Assembly: GCA_012931725.1 (NCBI GenBank)
Contig: WHSA01001226.1
Location: 62,001 to 126,000 of the forward strand
Length of the DNA stretch: 64,000 nt
DNA from: Litsea cubeba
Taxonomy: Eukaryota; Streptophyta; Magnoliopsida; Laurales; Lauraceae
Direction: 5' to 3'
Shown here: positions 32,872-44,500 of the stretch, one piece after another
Layout: each line of letters opens with the position of its first letter
How positions within the stretch are numbered: the stretch's first letter is position 1
Translations under genes and position numbers: made by a program
The notes under the pieces: generated by a model
The model's input: the letters and a program-made list of their open reading frames with translations, nothing else
The model's database searches: none
Told to the model about the DNA's origin: nothing

Positions 32872-33196
32872 GAAACAAAAAATAAAGCCCTAAACAAAAA
32901 ATAAAGCCCTAAAACAAAAAATAAAGCCCTAAACAAAAAATAAAGCCCTAAACAAAAAATAAAGCCCTAAACAAAGAATAAAGCCCTAAACAAAAAAAAA
33001 TAAAGCCCTCAAACAAAAAATAAAGCCCTAAACAAAAAATAAAGCCCTAAACAAAAAATAAAGCCCTAAACAAAGAATAAAGCCCTAAACAAAAAAAATA
33101 AAGCCCTAAACAAAAATTAAAGCCCTAAACAAAAAATAAAGCCCTAAACAAAATATAAAGCCCTAAACAAAAAATAAAGCCCTCAAAAAATAAAGC
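32872..33196 (-). repeat. LINE-C 5' minisatellite, 19 bp monomer with CCCTAAA
   Basis: About 17 copies of the 19-mer AACAAAAAATAAAGCCCTA are present, with minor length variation in the A runs. Each unit contains CCCTAAA, the heptamer of plant telomere repeats, but spaced by A-rich filler, so it is not a telomere array. The array lies between the leader and the target site duplication and is therefore part of the LINE insertion. Confidence 0.93.
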
Positions 33197-33211
33197 CCGA
33201 ATAGCTTCTAG
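33197..33211. repeat. Target site duplication of LINE-C, right copy
   Basis: CCGAATAGCTTCTAG repeats the bases at 20973-20987. The satellite then continues in phase (TTGAGTAAGG). Confidence 0.93.
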
Positions 33212-36200
33212 TTGAGTAAGGATGATAGCCGAAGTGTGTCAGCTAGAAACTGTCCCGTTGGATTCATCATTCAATCTGACCGCTTGAAAGCTGAAGTGGG
33301 AAAGTGAAGGTCAGATCCATCAATTCCTTTTCATCCTACACTGGCCAGTGCGCCTCTGAACAATTACATATTATAGATAGAAAGGAAGTCGCCTTTTAGA
33401 CTGCCTGCCACCCAACAGCCCGACTTAGCCTTAGCTTTCGCCCTTGAATGAACTTCTAATAGATAGAGCGGCAACCGCTGTTGCTGTTGTGGGAATACCC
33501 TCAATAAGTAGCTAAGTGAAGAGGGTTCAGAAGAAAGAGAGATTGGAAATCGATTCAAGGAGATGGGCTCGATCTCAGCCGATTAGAACGACTCTTTCTT
33601 AGTTTCAGGTGAGCTAACAGTGTTCGAGTGTTGAAAGCGGAAAGAAAAAGATCGATGAGAAGGCGACGTTCTAAGAGGATGGAATCCCTTGTTATGTTAG
33701 GATGGAGTTCAAGGCCAGTCTCGTATCTATCTCAATCCTAGGAAGACCGCACCGAAGAAAAAGGCGGGGTGAAGTTAGGGTAGAATCCAGGCGGGGCGAA
33801 GTGCAGAGAAATTCCTATCAAATCAAAGCGAGCACTAGTCTATTTCTTATTATCAACGCTTGCTTGAACTGTACTATTTCTTAGGATCAAAGGTTGCTTC
33901 CCCTTCTTGTGGGGGTAGAAACCATAGAGTAGAAAGCACGGCTTAGGCGGAAGCAGTAGTTTATGCTTGCCTTTCTGACTCTTCCATTGATCAGTGAAGT
34001 GGACTACGGAAAGGCAGGGCATTAAGGTTGATAGATTGGTTTAGTGAAGCCGAGAAACAGCCAATCAAGTACACCCTGGCTGTTATAGGCAAGAAGAAAT
34101 CTTAGAAGAAAGCGGTGGTAGGATCCGGCGGTAGGAAAGCCTAACCGTACTGATTGCTTATAGTTGAGTTCAGAAGCGAATGCGAAGGCTAATAATTAAG
34201 ATTAGACCGCCTCTTCTCCCAGATAAATAGAGTGGGGAAGACGGACTAAACAGAAGGGTTTGATGGCATTTCGTCTCGGCAGGGCATCATCCGCTTGAAA
34301 GGTTTAGTGTTCTATGAAAACCGAAGGAGATACCTTCGATGAATAAGCAATTGAAAGGAGAAAGTAATCTTCCCCAAAGTTTATATTACTCAAGCTAGAA
34401 GAGCAGTCTGTGCCGTTGGCAAAGAGGAAGATAGGTTTAGTCAAGCGCCGAAGCCTTCCTAGTTGAGTCAATCTGAATAGCTTCTAGTTGAGTAAGGATG
34501 ATAGCCGAAGTGTGTCAGCCATTCTCGATTCAATCTGAAACTGTCCCGTTGGATTCATCATTCAATCTGACCGCTTGAAAGCTGAAGTGGGAAAGTGAAG
34601 GTCAGATCCATCAATTCCTTTTCATCCTACACTGGCCAGCGCGCCTCTGAACAAATTACATATTATAGATAGAAAGGAAGTCGCCTTTTAGACTGCCTGC
34701 CACCCAACAGCCTGACTTAGCCTTAGCTTTCGCCCTTGAATGAACTTCTAATAGATAGAGCGGCAACCGCTGTTGCTGTTGTGGGAATACCCTCAATAAG
34801 TAGCTAAGCAAAGAGGGTTCAGAAGAAAGAGAGATTGGAAATCGATTCAAGGAGATGGGCTCGATCTCAGCCGATTAGAACGACTCTTTCTTAGTTTCAG
34901 GTGAGCTAGCAGTGTTCGAGTGTTGAAAGCGGAATGAAAAGGATCGATGAGAAGGCGACGTTCTAAGAGGATGGAATCCCTTGTTATGTTAGGATGGAGT
35001 TCAAGGCCAGTCTCGTATCTATCTCAATCCTAGGAGGTAGTCAGAGAAGAAGCTGTTGCAAGCAAAAACAAGTATCCGTATCCGTCTTGTAGCTCACTTC
35101 AGGCAATAGGAATAAAGAGAATATCTTCTATTAATAGGGTTCCAAACCATGCAGAAGAAGAAGAAGTAAAGGAAGAAGACCGCACCGAAGAAAAAGGCGG
35201 GGTGAAGTTAGGGCAGCATCCAGGCGGGGCGAAGTGCGGAGAAATTCCTATCAAATCAAAGCGAGCACTAGTCTATTTCTTATTATCAACGCTTGCTTGA
35301 ACTGTACTATTTCTTAGGATCAAAGGTTGCTTCCCCTTCTTGTGTGGGTTGAAACAATAGAGTAGCAAGCACGGCTTAGGCGGAAGCAGTAGTTTATGCT
35401 TGCCTTTCTGACTCTTCCATTGATCAGTGAAGTGGACTACGGAAAGGCAGGGCATTAAGGTTGATAGATTGGTTTAGTGAAGCCGAGAAAGAGCCAATCA
35501 AGTACACCCTGGTTGTTATAGGCAAGATGAAATCTTAGAAGAAAGCGGTGGTAGGATCCGGCGGTAGGAAAGCCTAACCGTACTGATTACTTAGAGTTGA
35601 GTTCAGAAGCGAATGCGAAGGCTAATAATTAAGATTAGACCGCCTCTTCTCCCAGATAAATAGAGTGGGGAAGACGGACTAAACAGAAGGGTTTGATGGC
35701 ATTTCGTCTCGGCAGGGCATCATCCGCTTGAAAGGTTTAGTGTTCTATGAAAACCGAAGGAGATACCTTCGATGAATAAGCATAAGAAAGAAAAGATTCC
35801 ATTTCATAAGCAATTGAAAGGAGAAAGTAATCTTCCCCAAGGTTTATATTACTCAGGCTAGAAGAGCAGTCTGTGCCGTTGGCAAAGAGGAAAATAGGTT
35901 TAGTGAAGCGCCGAAGCCTTCCTAGTTGAGTCAATCCGAATAGCTTCTAGTTGAGTAAGGATGATAGCCGAAGTGTGTCAGCCATTCTCGATTCAATCTG
36001 AAACTGTCCCGTTGGATTCATCATTCAATCTGACTGCTTGAAAGCTGAAGTGGGAAAGTGAAGGTCAGATCCATCAATTCCTTTTCATCCTACACTGGCC
36101 GGCGCGCCTCTGAACAAATTACATATTATAGATAGAAAGGAAGTCGCCTTTTAGACTGCCTGCCACCCAACAGCCCGACTTAGCCTTAGCTTTCGCCCTT

Positions 36201-39200
36201 GAATGAACTTCTAATAGATAGAGCGGCAACCGCTGTTGCTGTTGTGGGAATACCCTCAATAAGTAGATAAGCGAAGATGGTTCAGAAGAAAGTGAGATTC
36301 GAAATCGATTCAAGGAGATGGGCTCGATCTCAGCCGATTAGAACTACTCTTTCTTAGTTTCAGGTGAGCTATCAGTGTTCGAGTGTTGAAAGCGGAATGA
36401 AAAAGATCGATGAGAAGGCGACGTTCTAAGAGGATGGAATCCCTTGTTATGTTAGGATGGAGTTCAAGGCCAGTCTCGTATCTATCTCAATCCTAGGAGG
36501 TAGTCAGAGAAGAAGCTGTTGCAAGCAAAAACAAGTATCCATATCCGTCTTTTAGCTCACTTCAGGCAATAGGAATAAAGAGAATATCTTCTATGAATCG
36601 GGTTCCAAACCAGGCAGAAGAAGAAGAAGAAAAGGAAGAAGACCGCATCGAAGAAAAAGGCGGAGTGAATTTAGGGCAGAATCCAGGCGGGGCGAAGTCC
36701 AGAGAAATTCCTATCAAATCAAAGCGAGCACTAGTCTATTTCTTATTATCAACGCTTTCTTGAACTGTACTATTTCTTAGGATCAAAGATTGCTTCCTCT
36801 TCTAGTGGGGGAAGCAGTAGTTTATGCTTGCCTTTCTGACTCTTCCATTGATCAGTGAAGTGGACTACGGAAAGGCAGGGCAATAAGGTTGATAGATTGG
36901 TTTAGTGAAGCCGAGAAAGAGCCAATCAAGTACACCCTGGCTGTTATAGGCAAGAAGAAATCTTAGAAGAAAGCGGGGGTAGGATCCGGCGGTAGGAAAG
37001 CCTAACCATACTGATTGCTTATAGTTGAGTTCAGAAGCGAATGCGAAGGCTAATAATTAAGATTAGACCGCATCTTCTCCCAGATAAATAGAGTGGGGAA
37101 GACGGACTAAACAGAAGGGTTTGATGGCATTTCGTCTCGGCAGGGCATCATCCGCTTGAAAGGTTTAGTGTTCTATGAAAACCGAAGGAGATACCTTCGA
37201 TGAATAAGCATAAGAAAGAAAAGATTCCATTTCATAAGCAATTGAAAGGAGAAAGTAATCTTCCCCAAAGTTTATATTACTCAGGCTAGAAGAACAGTCT
37301 GTGCCGTTGGCAAAGAGGAACATAGGTTTAGTCAAGCGCCGAAGCCTTCCTAGTTGAGTCAATCCGAATAGCTTCTAGTTGAGTAAGGATGATAGCCGAA
37401 GTGTGTCAGCCATTCTCGATTCAATCTGAAACTGTCCCGTTGGATTCATCATTCAATCTGACTGCTTGAAAGCTGAAGTGGGAAAGTGAAGGTCAGATCC
37501 ATCAATTCCTTTTCATCCTACACTGGCCGGCGCGCCTCTGAACAAATTACATATTATAGATAGAAAGGAAGTCGCCTTTTAGACTGCCTGCCACCCAACA
37601 GCCTGACTTAGCCTTAGCTTTCGCCCTTGAATGAACTTCTAATAGATAGAGCGGCAACCGCTGTTGCTGTTGTGGGAATACCCTCAATAAGTAGATAAGC
37701 GAAGAGGGTTCAGAAGAAAGTGAGATTCGAAATCGATTCAAGGAGATGGGCTCGATCTCAGCCGATTAGAACTACTCTTTCTTAGTTTCAGGTGAGCTAG
37801 CAGTGTTCGAGTGTTGAAAGCGGAATGAAAAAGATCGATGAGAAGGCGACGTTCTAAGAGGATGGAATCCCTTGTTATGTTAGGATGGAGTTCAAGGCCA
37901 GTCTCGTATCTATCTCAATCCTAGGAGGTAGTCAGAGAAGAAATTATTGCAAGCAAAAATAAGTATCCGTATCCGTCTTGTAGCTCACTTCAGGCAATAG
38001 GAGTAAAGAGAATATCTTCAATGAATAGGGTTCCAAACCAGGCAGAAGAAGAAGAAGACCGCACCGAAGAAATAGGCGGAGTGAATTTAGGGCAGAATCC
38101 AGGCGGGGCGAAGTCCTGAGAAATTCCTATCAAATCAAAGCGAGCACTAGTCTTTTTCTTATTATCAACGCTTTCTTGAACTGTACTATTTCTTAGGATC
38201 AAAGATTGCTTCCTCTTCTAGTGGGGGTAGAAACCATAGAGTAGCAAGCACGGCTTAGGCGGAAGCAGTAGTTTATGCTTGCCTTTCTGACTCTTCCACT
38301 GATCAGTGAAGTGGACTACGGAAAGGCAGGGCAATAAGGTTGATAGATTGGTTTAGTGAAGCCGAGAAAGAGCCAATCAAGTACACCCTGACTGTTATAG
38401 GCAATAAGAAATCTTAGAAGAAAGCGGTGGTAGGATCCGGCGGTAGGAAAGCCTAACCGTACTGATTGCTTATAGTTTAGTTCAGAAGCGAATGCGAACG
38501 CTAATAATTAAGATTAGGCCGCCTCTTCTCCCAGATAAATAGAGTGGGGAAGACGGACTAAACAGAAGGGTTTGATGGCATTTCGTTTCGGCAGGGCATC
38601 ATCCGTTTGAAAGGTTTAGGGTTCTATGAAAACCGAAGGAGATACCTTCGATGAATAAGCATAAGAAAGAAAAGATTCCATTTCATAAGCAATTGAAAGG
38701 AGAAAGTAATCTTCCCCAAGGTTTATATTACTCAGGCTAGAAGAGCAGTCTGTGTCGTTGGCAAAGAGGAAGATAAATTTAGTGAAGCGCCGAAGCATTC
38801 CTAGTTGAGTCAATCCGAATAGCTTCTAGTTGAGTAAGGATGATAGCCAAAGTGTGTCTGCCATTCTCGATTCAATCTAAAACTGTCCCGTTGGATTCAT
38901 CATTCAATCTGACCGCTTGAAAGCTGAAGTGGCAAAGTGAAGGTCAGATCCTTCAATTCCTTTTCATCCTGCATTGGCCGGCGCGCCTCTGAATAATTAC
39001 ATAATATAGATAGAAAGGAAGTCGCCTTTTAGACTGCCTGCCACGAAACAGCCCGACTTAGCCTTAGCTTTCACCCTTGAATGAACTTCTAATAGATAGA
39101 GCGGCAACCGCTGTTGCTGTTGTGGAAATACCCTCAATAAGTAGCTAAGCGAAGAGGGTTCAGAAAAAAGAGAGATTGGAAATCGATTCAAGGAGATGGG

Positions 39201-40112
39201 CTCGATCTCAGCCGATTAGAACGACTCTTTCTTAGTTTCAGGTGAGCTAGCAGTGTTCGAGTGTTGAAAGCAGAATGAAAAAGATCGATGAAAAGGCGAC
39301 GTTCTAAGAGGATGGAATCCCTTGTTACGTTAGGATGGAGTTCAAGGCCAGTCTCGTATCTATCTCAATCCTAGGATGTAGTCAGAGAAGAAGCTGTTGC
39401 AAGCAAAAACAAGTATCCGTATCCAACTTGTAGCTCACTTCACGCAATAGGAATAAAGAGAATATCTTCTATTAATAGGGTTCCAAACCAGGCAGAAGAA
39501 GAAGAAGTAAAGGAAGAAGACCGCACCGAAGAAAAAGGCGGGGTGAAGTTAGGGCAGAATCCAGGCAGGGCGAAGTGCTGAGAGATTCCTATCAAATCAA
39601 AGCGAGCACTAGTCTATTTCTAATTATCAACGCTTTCTTGAACTGTACTATTTCTTAGGATCAAAGGTTGCTTCCTCTTCTAGTGGGGGTAGAAACCATA
39701 GAGTCGCAAGCACGGCATAGGCGGAAGCAGTAGTTTATACTTGCCTTTCTGACTCTTCCATTGATCAGTGAAGTGGACTACGGAAAGGCAGGGCAATAAG
39801 GTTGATAGATTGGTTTAGTGAAGCCGAGAAAGAGCCAATCAAGTACACCCTGACTGTTATAGGCAATAAGAAATCTTAGAAGAAAGCGGTGGTAGGATCC
39901 GGCGGTAGGAAAGCCTAACCGTACTGATTGCTTATAGTTTAGTTCAGAAGCGAATGCGAACGCTAATAATTAAGATTAGGCCGCCTCTTCTCCCAGATAA
40001 ATAGAGTGGGGAAGACGGACTAAACAGAAGGGTTTGATGGCATTTCGACTCGGCAGGGAATCATCCGCTTGAAAGGTTTAGTGTTCTATGAAAACTGAAG
40101 GAGATACCTTCG

Positions 40113-41354
40113 ATGAATAAGCATAAGAAAGAAAAGATTTCATTTCATAAGCAATTGAAAGGAGAAAGATATGGAGAACGAGCTATTTATGATCTTGGCT
40201 TGGGTGAAGCTATCAGGGTTCATTGTTTTATTGTCAATCATCATTGGTTGTTCCCTCCCCCTACTTCTAATGCTCTGATGGATATTTTTCATGACATACC
40301 ATTAGAAGTTCATCCTCACTATGGGTTTGATGATGAAGTTGTGTGGACATTAGAGGACGATGGTCACTTCTCCCTTTCTTCTGCATATTGCATGGTTCGT
40401 CCTGGGCACGCTCAAAACCTTATTTGGCCTTCTTTTCTTTGGTTTCCGGGCTGTATCAAGAAGCACTCCATCTGTGCTTGGATGTTCTTCCTGGGTAAAT
40501 TGAAGACTAAAGATATTCTACTTCAACATCATGTGGATTGTGATTCATGCTGTGTTTTATGCCCTAGTACCTGGGAGTCTGGTTCCCACCTAATGCTTCA
40601 CTGTCCATATTCGCAAATGATCTGGACTTCTCTTTTAGCCAAACTTAATTTGCATTATATTTCTTGTGATTCTCCTTTGGAGTTGGTGGAGTCTATTACT
40701 TTGCGTGTTGATCAGCAACACACGGGTCTGCAAACTCTGGCTAAATTACTATTTTGTGCTTATGTTTGGCATATATGGATTGAAAGGAATAGACGCATCT
40801 TTCGCGCTCAAAGTCGGTCAGCTGTTACTGTGATACATAGTATCCTCCATACTATTCACAGTCGTGTGCTATTTCTTGGACTCTCTTTTCCATCCAGTAT
40901 CTCTTGTCATTGGAATATTCCTCCTGCTTCTTACATTCATACACAGCCATACCCTACTGTTTACACAGGATGGAGATTCTCTGTTTATTCTACTCTCCAG
41001 GTGAGTATTGGTGTCCTTTGGGATGATGCTGATCATCCGATTATTGGTGCTCTTCAGTCTGCCCTGGATTTTTATCCAGGAATACTTCGCTTACTTGCTA
41101 TTATTCCGGCTCATATACCATCATTTTTATTTGAAGCGGAGTATTCTTTGTCTCACATTATCAGGCTTCCCCAGAAATCTCCTTGGAAATCGCGATTTCA
41201 AGTTAGGAGTATTGCAGCTGCTCTTCAGGATTTCCACGTTACTTATGTTGATCTTCAACCTGTGACGGTTAGATTTCTCCGGAAGTTGAGTCGTAACAGA
41301 TTGGTTCCGTCTCACATATCAAATGTTGAGATTGGTATGTTATGGAGGCTTTGA
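40113..41354 (+). pseudogene. LINE-E ORF2 C-terminal fragment fused to a satellite ATG
   Basis: The open frame of 413 codons begins at an ATG in satellite DNA (MNKHKKEKISFHKQLKGE). It crosses the LINE junction at 40168/40169 in frame and continues as ORF2 from YGERAIYDLGLGE to IGMLWRL. It covers the end of the linker, the zf-RVT region (CDSCCVLCPSTWE, HLMLHC) and the RNase H-like tail, with no endonuclease or reverse transcriptase. The LINE part has no frameshift and is nearly identical to LINE-D. The fusion is a chance result of truncation; there is no evidence of expression. Confidence 0.8.
40153..40168. repeat. Target site duplication of LINE-E, left copy
   Basis: AATTGAAAGGAGAAAG precedes the first LINE base and is repeated at 41533-41548 after the poly(A) tail. 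In intact units it occurs once. The first two A residues could belong to the tail in the right copy, so the minimum length is 14. Confidence 0.93.
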
Positions 41355-41532
41355 TTGTTTTTTCTGGCCCGGAATGTGGGCATTGTTTAAATTCTTTTGT
41401 TGATTTCTTATGTAATAATCGGGTATGCCCCATTTGGAAGCCTCTAGGACTTTTTGGTTTCTAGGGCTTCCCTTCTGTATATTATCCTTTCAGAAGAAAT
41501 GAAGAACTAACTTACTCTTCAAAAAAAAAAAA
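40169..41532 (+). mobile_element. LINE-E: 5'-truncated LINE insertion
   Basis: This is a classic 5'-truncated copy of about 1.36 kb. It keeps the last third of ORF2, the 3' UTR (GGGTATGCCCC near 41421-41431, terminal stem TGAAGA/TCTTCA at 41500-41521) and a poly(A) tail. It is flanked by a perfect 16 bp duplication. It is very close to LINE-D, so both derive from one recently active source family. Truncation of this kind is the usual product of incomplete target-primed reverse transcription. Confidence 0.94.
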
Positions 41533-44500
41533 AATTGAAAGGAGAAAGTAATCTTCCCCAAAGTTTATATTACTCAGGCTAGAAGAGCAGTCTGTGTCGT
41601 TGGCAAAGAGGAAGATAGGTTTAGTGAAGCGCCGAAGCCTTCCTAGTTGAGTCAATCCGAATAGCTTCTAGTTGAGTAAGGATGATAGCCGAAGTGTGTC
41701 AGCCATTCTCGATTCAATCTAAAACTGTCCCGTTGGATTCATCATTCAATCTGACCGCTTGAAAGCTGAAGTGGGAAAGTGAAGGTCAGATCCATCAATT
41801 CCTTTTCTTCCTACACTGGCCAGCGCGCCTCTGAATAATTACATAATATAGATAGAAAGGAAGTCGCCTTTAAACCGCCTGCCACCCAACAGCCTGACTT
41901 TGCCTTAGCTTTCGCCCTTGAATGAACTTCTAATAGATAGAGCGGCAACCGCTGTTGCTGTTGTGGGAATACCCTCAATAAGTAGCTAAGCGAAGAGGGT
42001 TCAGAAGAAAGTGAAATTCGAAATCGATTCAAGGAGATGGGCTCGATCTCAGCCGATTAGAACGACTCTTTCTTAGTTTCAGTTGAGCCAGCAGTGTTCG
42101 GGTGTTGAAAGCGGAATCCAAAAAGATCGATGAGAATGCGACGTTCTAAGAGGATGGAATCCCTTGTTATGTTAGGATGGAGTTCAAGGCCAGTCTCGTA
42201 TCTATCTCAATCCTAGGAGGTAGTCAGAGAAGTAGCTGTTGCAAGCAAAAACAAGTATCCGTATCCGTCTTGTAGCTCACTTCAGGCAATAGGAATAAAG
42301 AGAATATCTTCTATGAATAGGGTTCCAAACCAGGCAGAAGAAGAAGAAGTAAAGGAAGAAGACCGCACCGAAAAAAAAGGCGGGGTGAAGTTAGGGCAGA
42401 ATACAGGCGGGGCGAAGTGCAGAGAAATTCCTATCAAATCAATGCGAGCACTAGTCTATTTTTTATTATCAACGCTTGCTTGAACTGTACTATTTCTTAG
42501 GATCAAAGGTTGCTTCCCCTTCTTGTGAGGGTAGAAACCATAGAGTAGCAAGCACGGCTTAGGCGGAAGCAGTAGTTTATGCTTGCCTTTTTGACTCTTC
42601 CATTGATCAGTGAAGTGGACTACGGAAAGGCAGGGCATTAAGGTTGATAGATTGGTTTAGTGAAGCCGAGAAAGAGCCAATCAAGTACACCCTGGTTGTT
42701 ATAGGCAAGATGAAATCTTAGAAGAAAGCGGTGGTAGGATCCGGCGGTAGGAAAGCCTAACCGTACTAATTACTTAGAGTTGAGTTCAAAAGCGAATGCG
42801 AAGGCTAATAATTAAAATTAGACAGCCACTTCTCCCAGATAAATAGAGTGGGGAAGCCGGATTGAATAGAAGGGTTTGATGGCATTTCGTCTCCGCACGG
42901 CATCATCCGCTTGAAAGGTTTAGTGTTCTATGAAAACCGAAGGAGATAGCTTCGATGAATAAGCATAAGAAAGAAAAGATTCCATTTCATAAGCAATTGA
43001 AAGGAGAAAGTAATCTTCCCCAAAGGTTATATTACTCAGGCTAGAAGAGCAGTCTTTGCCGTTGGCAAAGAGGAAGATAGGTTTAGTCAAGCGCCGAAGC
43101 CTTCCTAGTTGAGTCAATCTGAATAGCTTCTAGTTGAGTATGGATGATAGCCGAAGTGTGTCAGTCATTCTCGATTCAATCTGAAACTATCCCGTTGGAT
43201 TCATCATTCAATCTGACCGCTTGAAAGCTGAAGTGGGAAAGTGAAGGTCAGATCCATCAATTCCTTTTCTTCCTACACTTGTCAGCGCGCCTCTGAACAA
43301 TTACATATAATAGATAGAAAGGAAGTCGCCTTTTAGACTGCCTGCCACCCAATTGCCTGACTTAGCCTTAGCTTTCGCCCTTGAATGAACTTCTAATAGA
43401 TAGAGCGGCAACCGCTGTTGCTGTTGTGGGAATACCCTCAATAAGTAGCTAAGCGAAGAGGGTTCAGAAGAAAGAGAGATTGGAAATCGATTCAAGGAGA
43501 TGGGCTCGATCTCAGCCGATTAGAACGACTCTTTCTTCGTTTCAGGTGAGGTAGTAGTGTTCGAGTGTTGAAAGTGGAATGAAAAAGATCGATGAGAAGG
43601 CGTCGTTCTAAGAGGATGGAATCCCTTGTTACGTTAGGATGGAGTTCAAGGCCAGTCTCGTATCGATCTCAATCCTAGGAGGCGGTCAGAGAAGAAGCTG
43701 TTGCAAGCAAAAACAAGTATTCGTATCCGTCTTGTAGCTCACTTCAGGCAATAGGAATAAATAGAATATCTTCTATGAATAGGGTTCCAAACCAGGCAGA
43801 AGAAGAAGAAAAAGGCGGGGTGAAGTTAGGGCAGAATCCAGGCGGGGCGAAGTCCAGAGAAATTCCTATCAAATCAAAGCGAGCACTAGTCTATTTCTTA
43901 TTATCAACGCTTGCTTGAACTGTACTATTTCTTAGGATCAAAGGTTGCTTCCTCTTCTAGTGGGGGTAGAAACCATAGAGTAGCAAGCACGGCATAGGCG
44001 GAAGCAGTAGTTTATGCTTGCCTTTCTCACTCTTCCATTGATCAGTGAAGTGGACTACGGAAAGGCAGGGCATTAAGGTTGATAGATTGGTTTAGTGAAG
44101 CCGAGAAAGAGCCAATCAAGTACACCCTGGCTATTATAGGCAAGATGAAATCTTAGAAGAAAGCGGTGGTAGGATCCGGCGGTAGGAAAGCCTAATCGTA
44201 CTGATTGCTTATAGTTGAGTTCAGAAGCGAATGCGAAGGCTAATAATTAAGATTAGACCGCCTCTTCTCCCAGATAAATAGAGTGGGGAAGACGGACTAA
44301 AATGAAGGGTTTGATGGCATTTCGTCTCGGCAGGGCAACATCCGCTTGAAAGGTTTAGTGTTCTATGAAAACCGAAGGAGATACCTTCGATGAATAAGCA
44401 TAAGAAAGAAAAGATTCCATTTCATAAGAAATTGAAAGGAGAAAGTAATCTTCCCCAAAGTGTAATTACTCAGGCTAGAAGAGCAGTCTGTGCCGTTGGC

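Larger units (their letters stand above)
28857..33196 (-). mobile_element. LINE-C, 5' part with 5' minisatellite
   Basis: The minus-strand element continues from the LINE-D junction. It contains the reverse transcriptase up to KYLGLPLSPKR, the endonuclease, ORF1, the leader with CTCTGGCGAT (32854-32863) and a tandem array ending flush at the target site duplication at 33197. Together with 20988-22902 this makes one complete LINE of about 6.3 kb. The matching 15-17 bp duplication on the far sides proves that both halves belong to one insertion. Confidence 0.92.
33197..40168. repeat. Satellite array 3
   Basis: About 4.8 units are present, with unit starts at 33892, 35325, 36788, 38204 and 39666 (spacings 1433, 1463, 1416, 1462). 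Units are less uniform than in array 2. The first, cut unit lacks about 17 bases near 33242 and over 100 bases near 33741. The unit at 36788 lacks about 35 bases after GTGGGGG. No gene is seen. The last 16 bases are the LINE-E target site duplication. Confidence 0.95.

Noticed and set aside
32872..33196. Interstitial telomere array
   Set aside because: CCCTAAA heptamers are not contiguous; each is separated by 12 bases of A-rich sequence.
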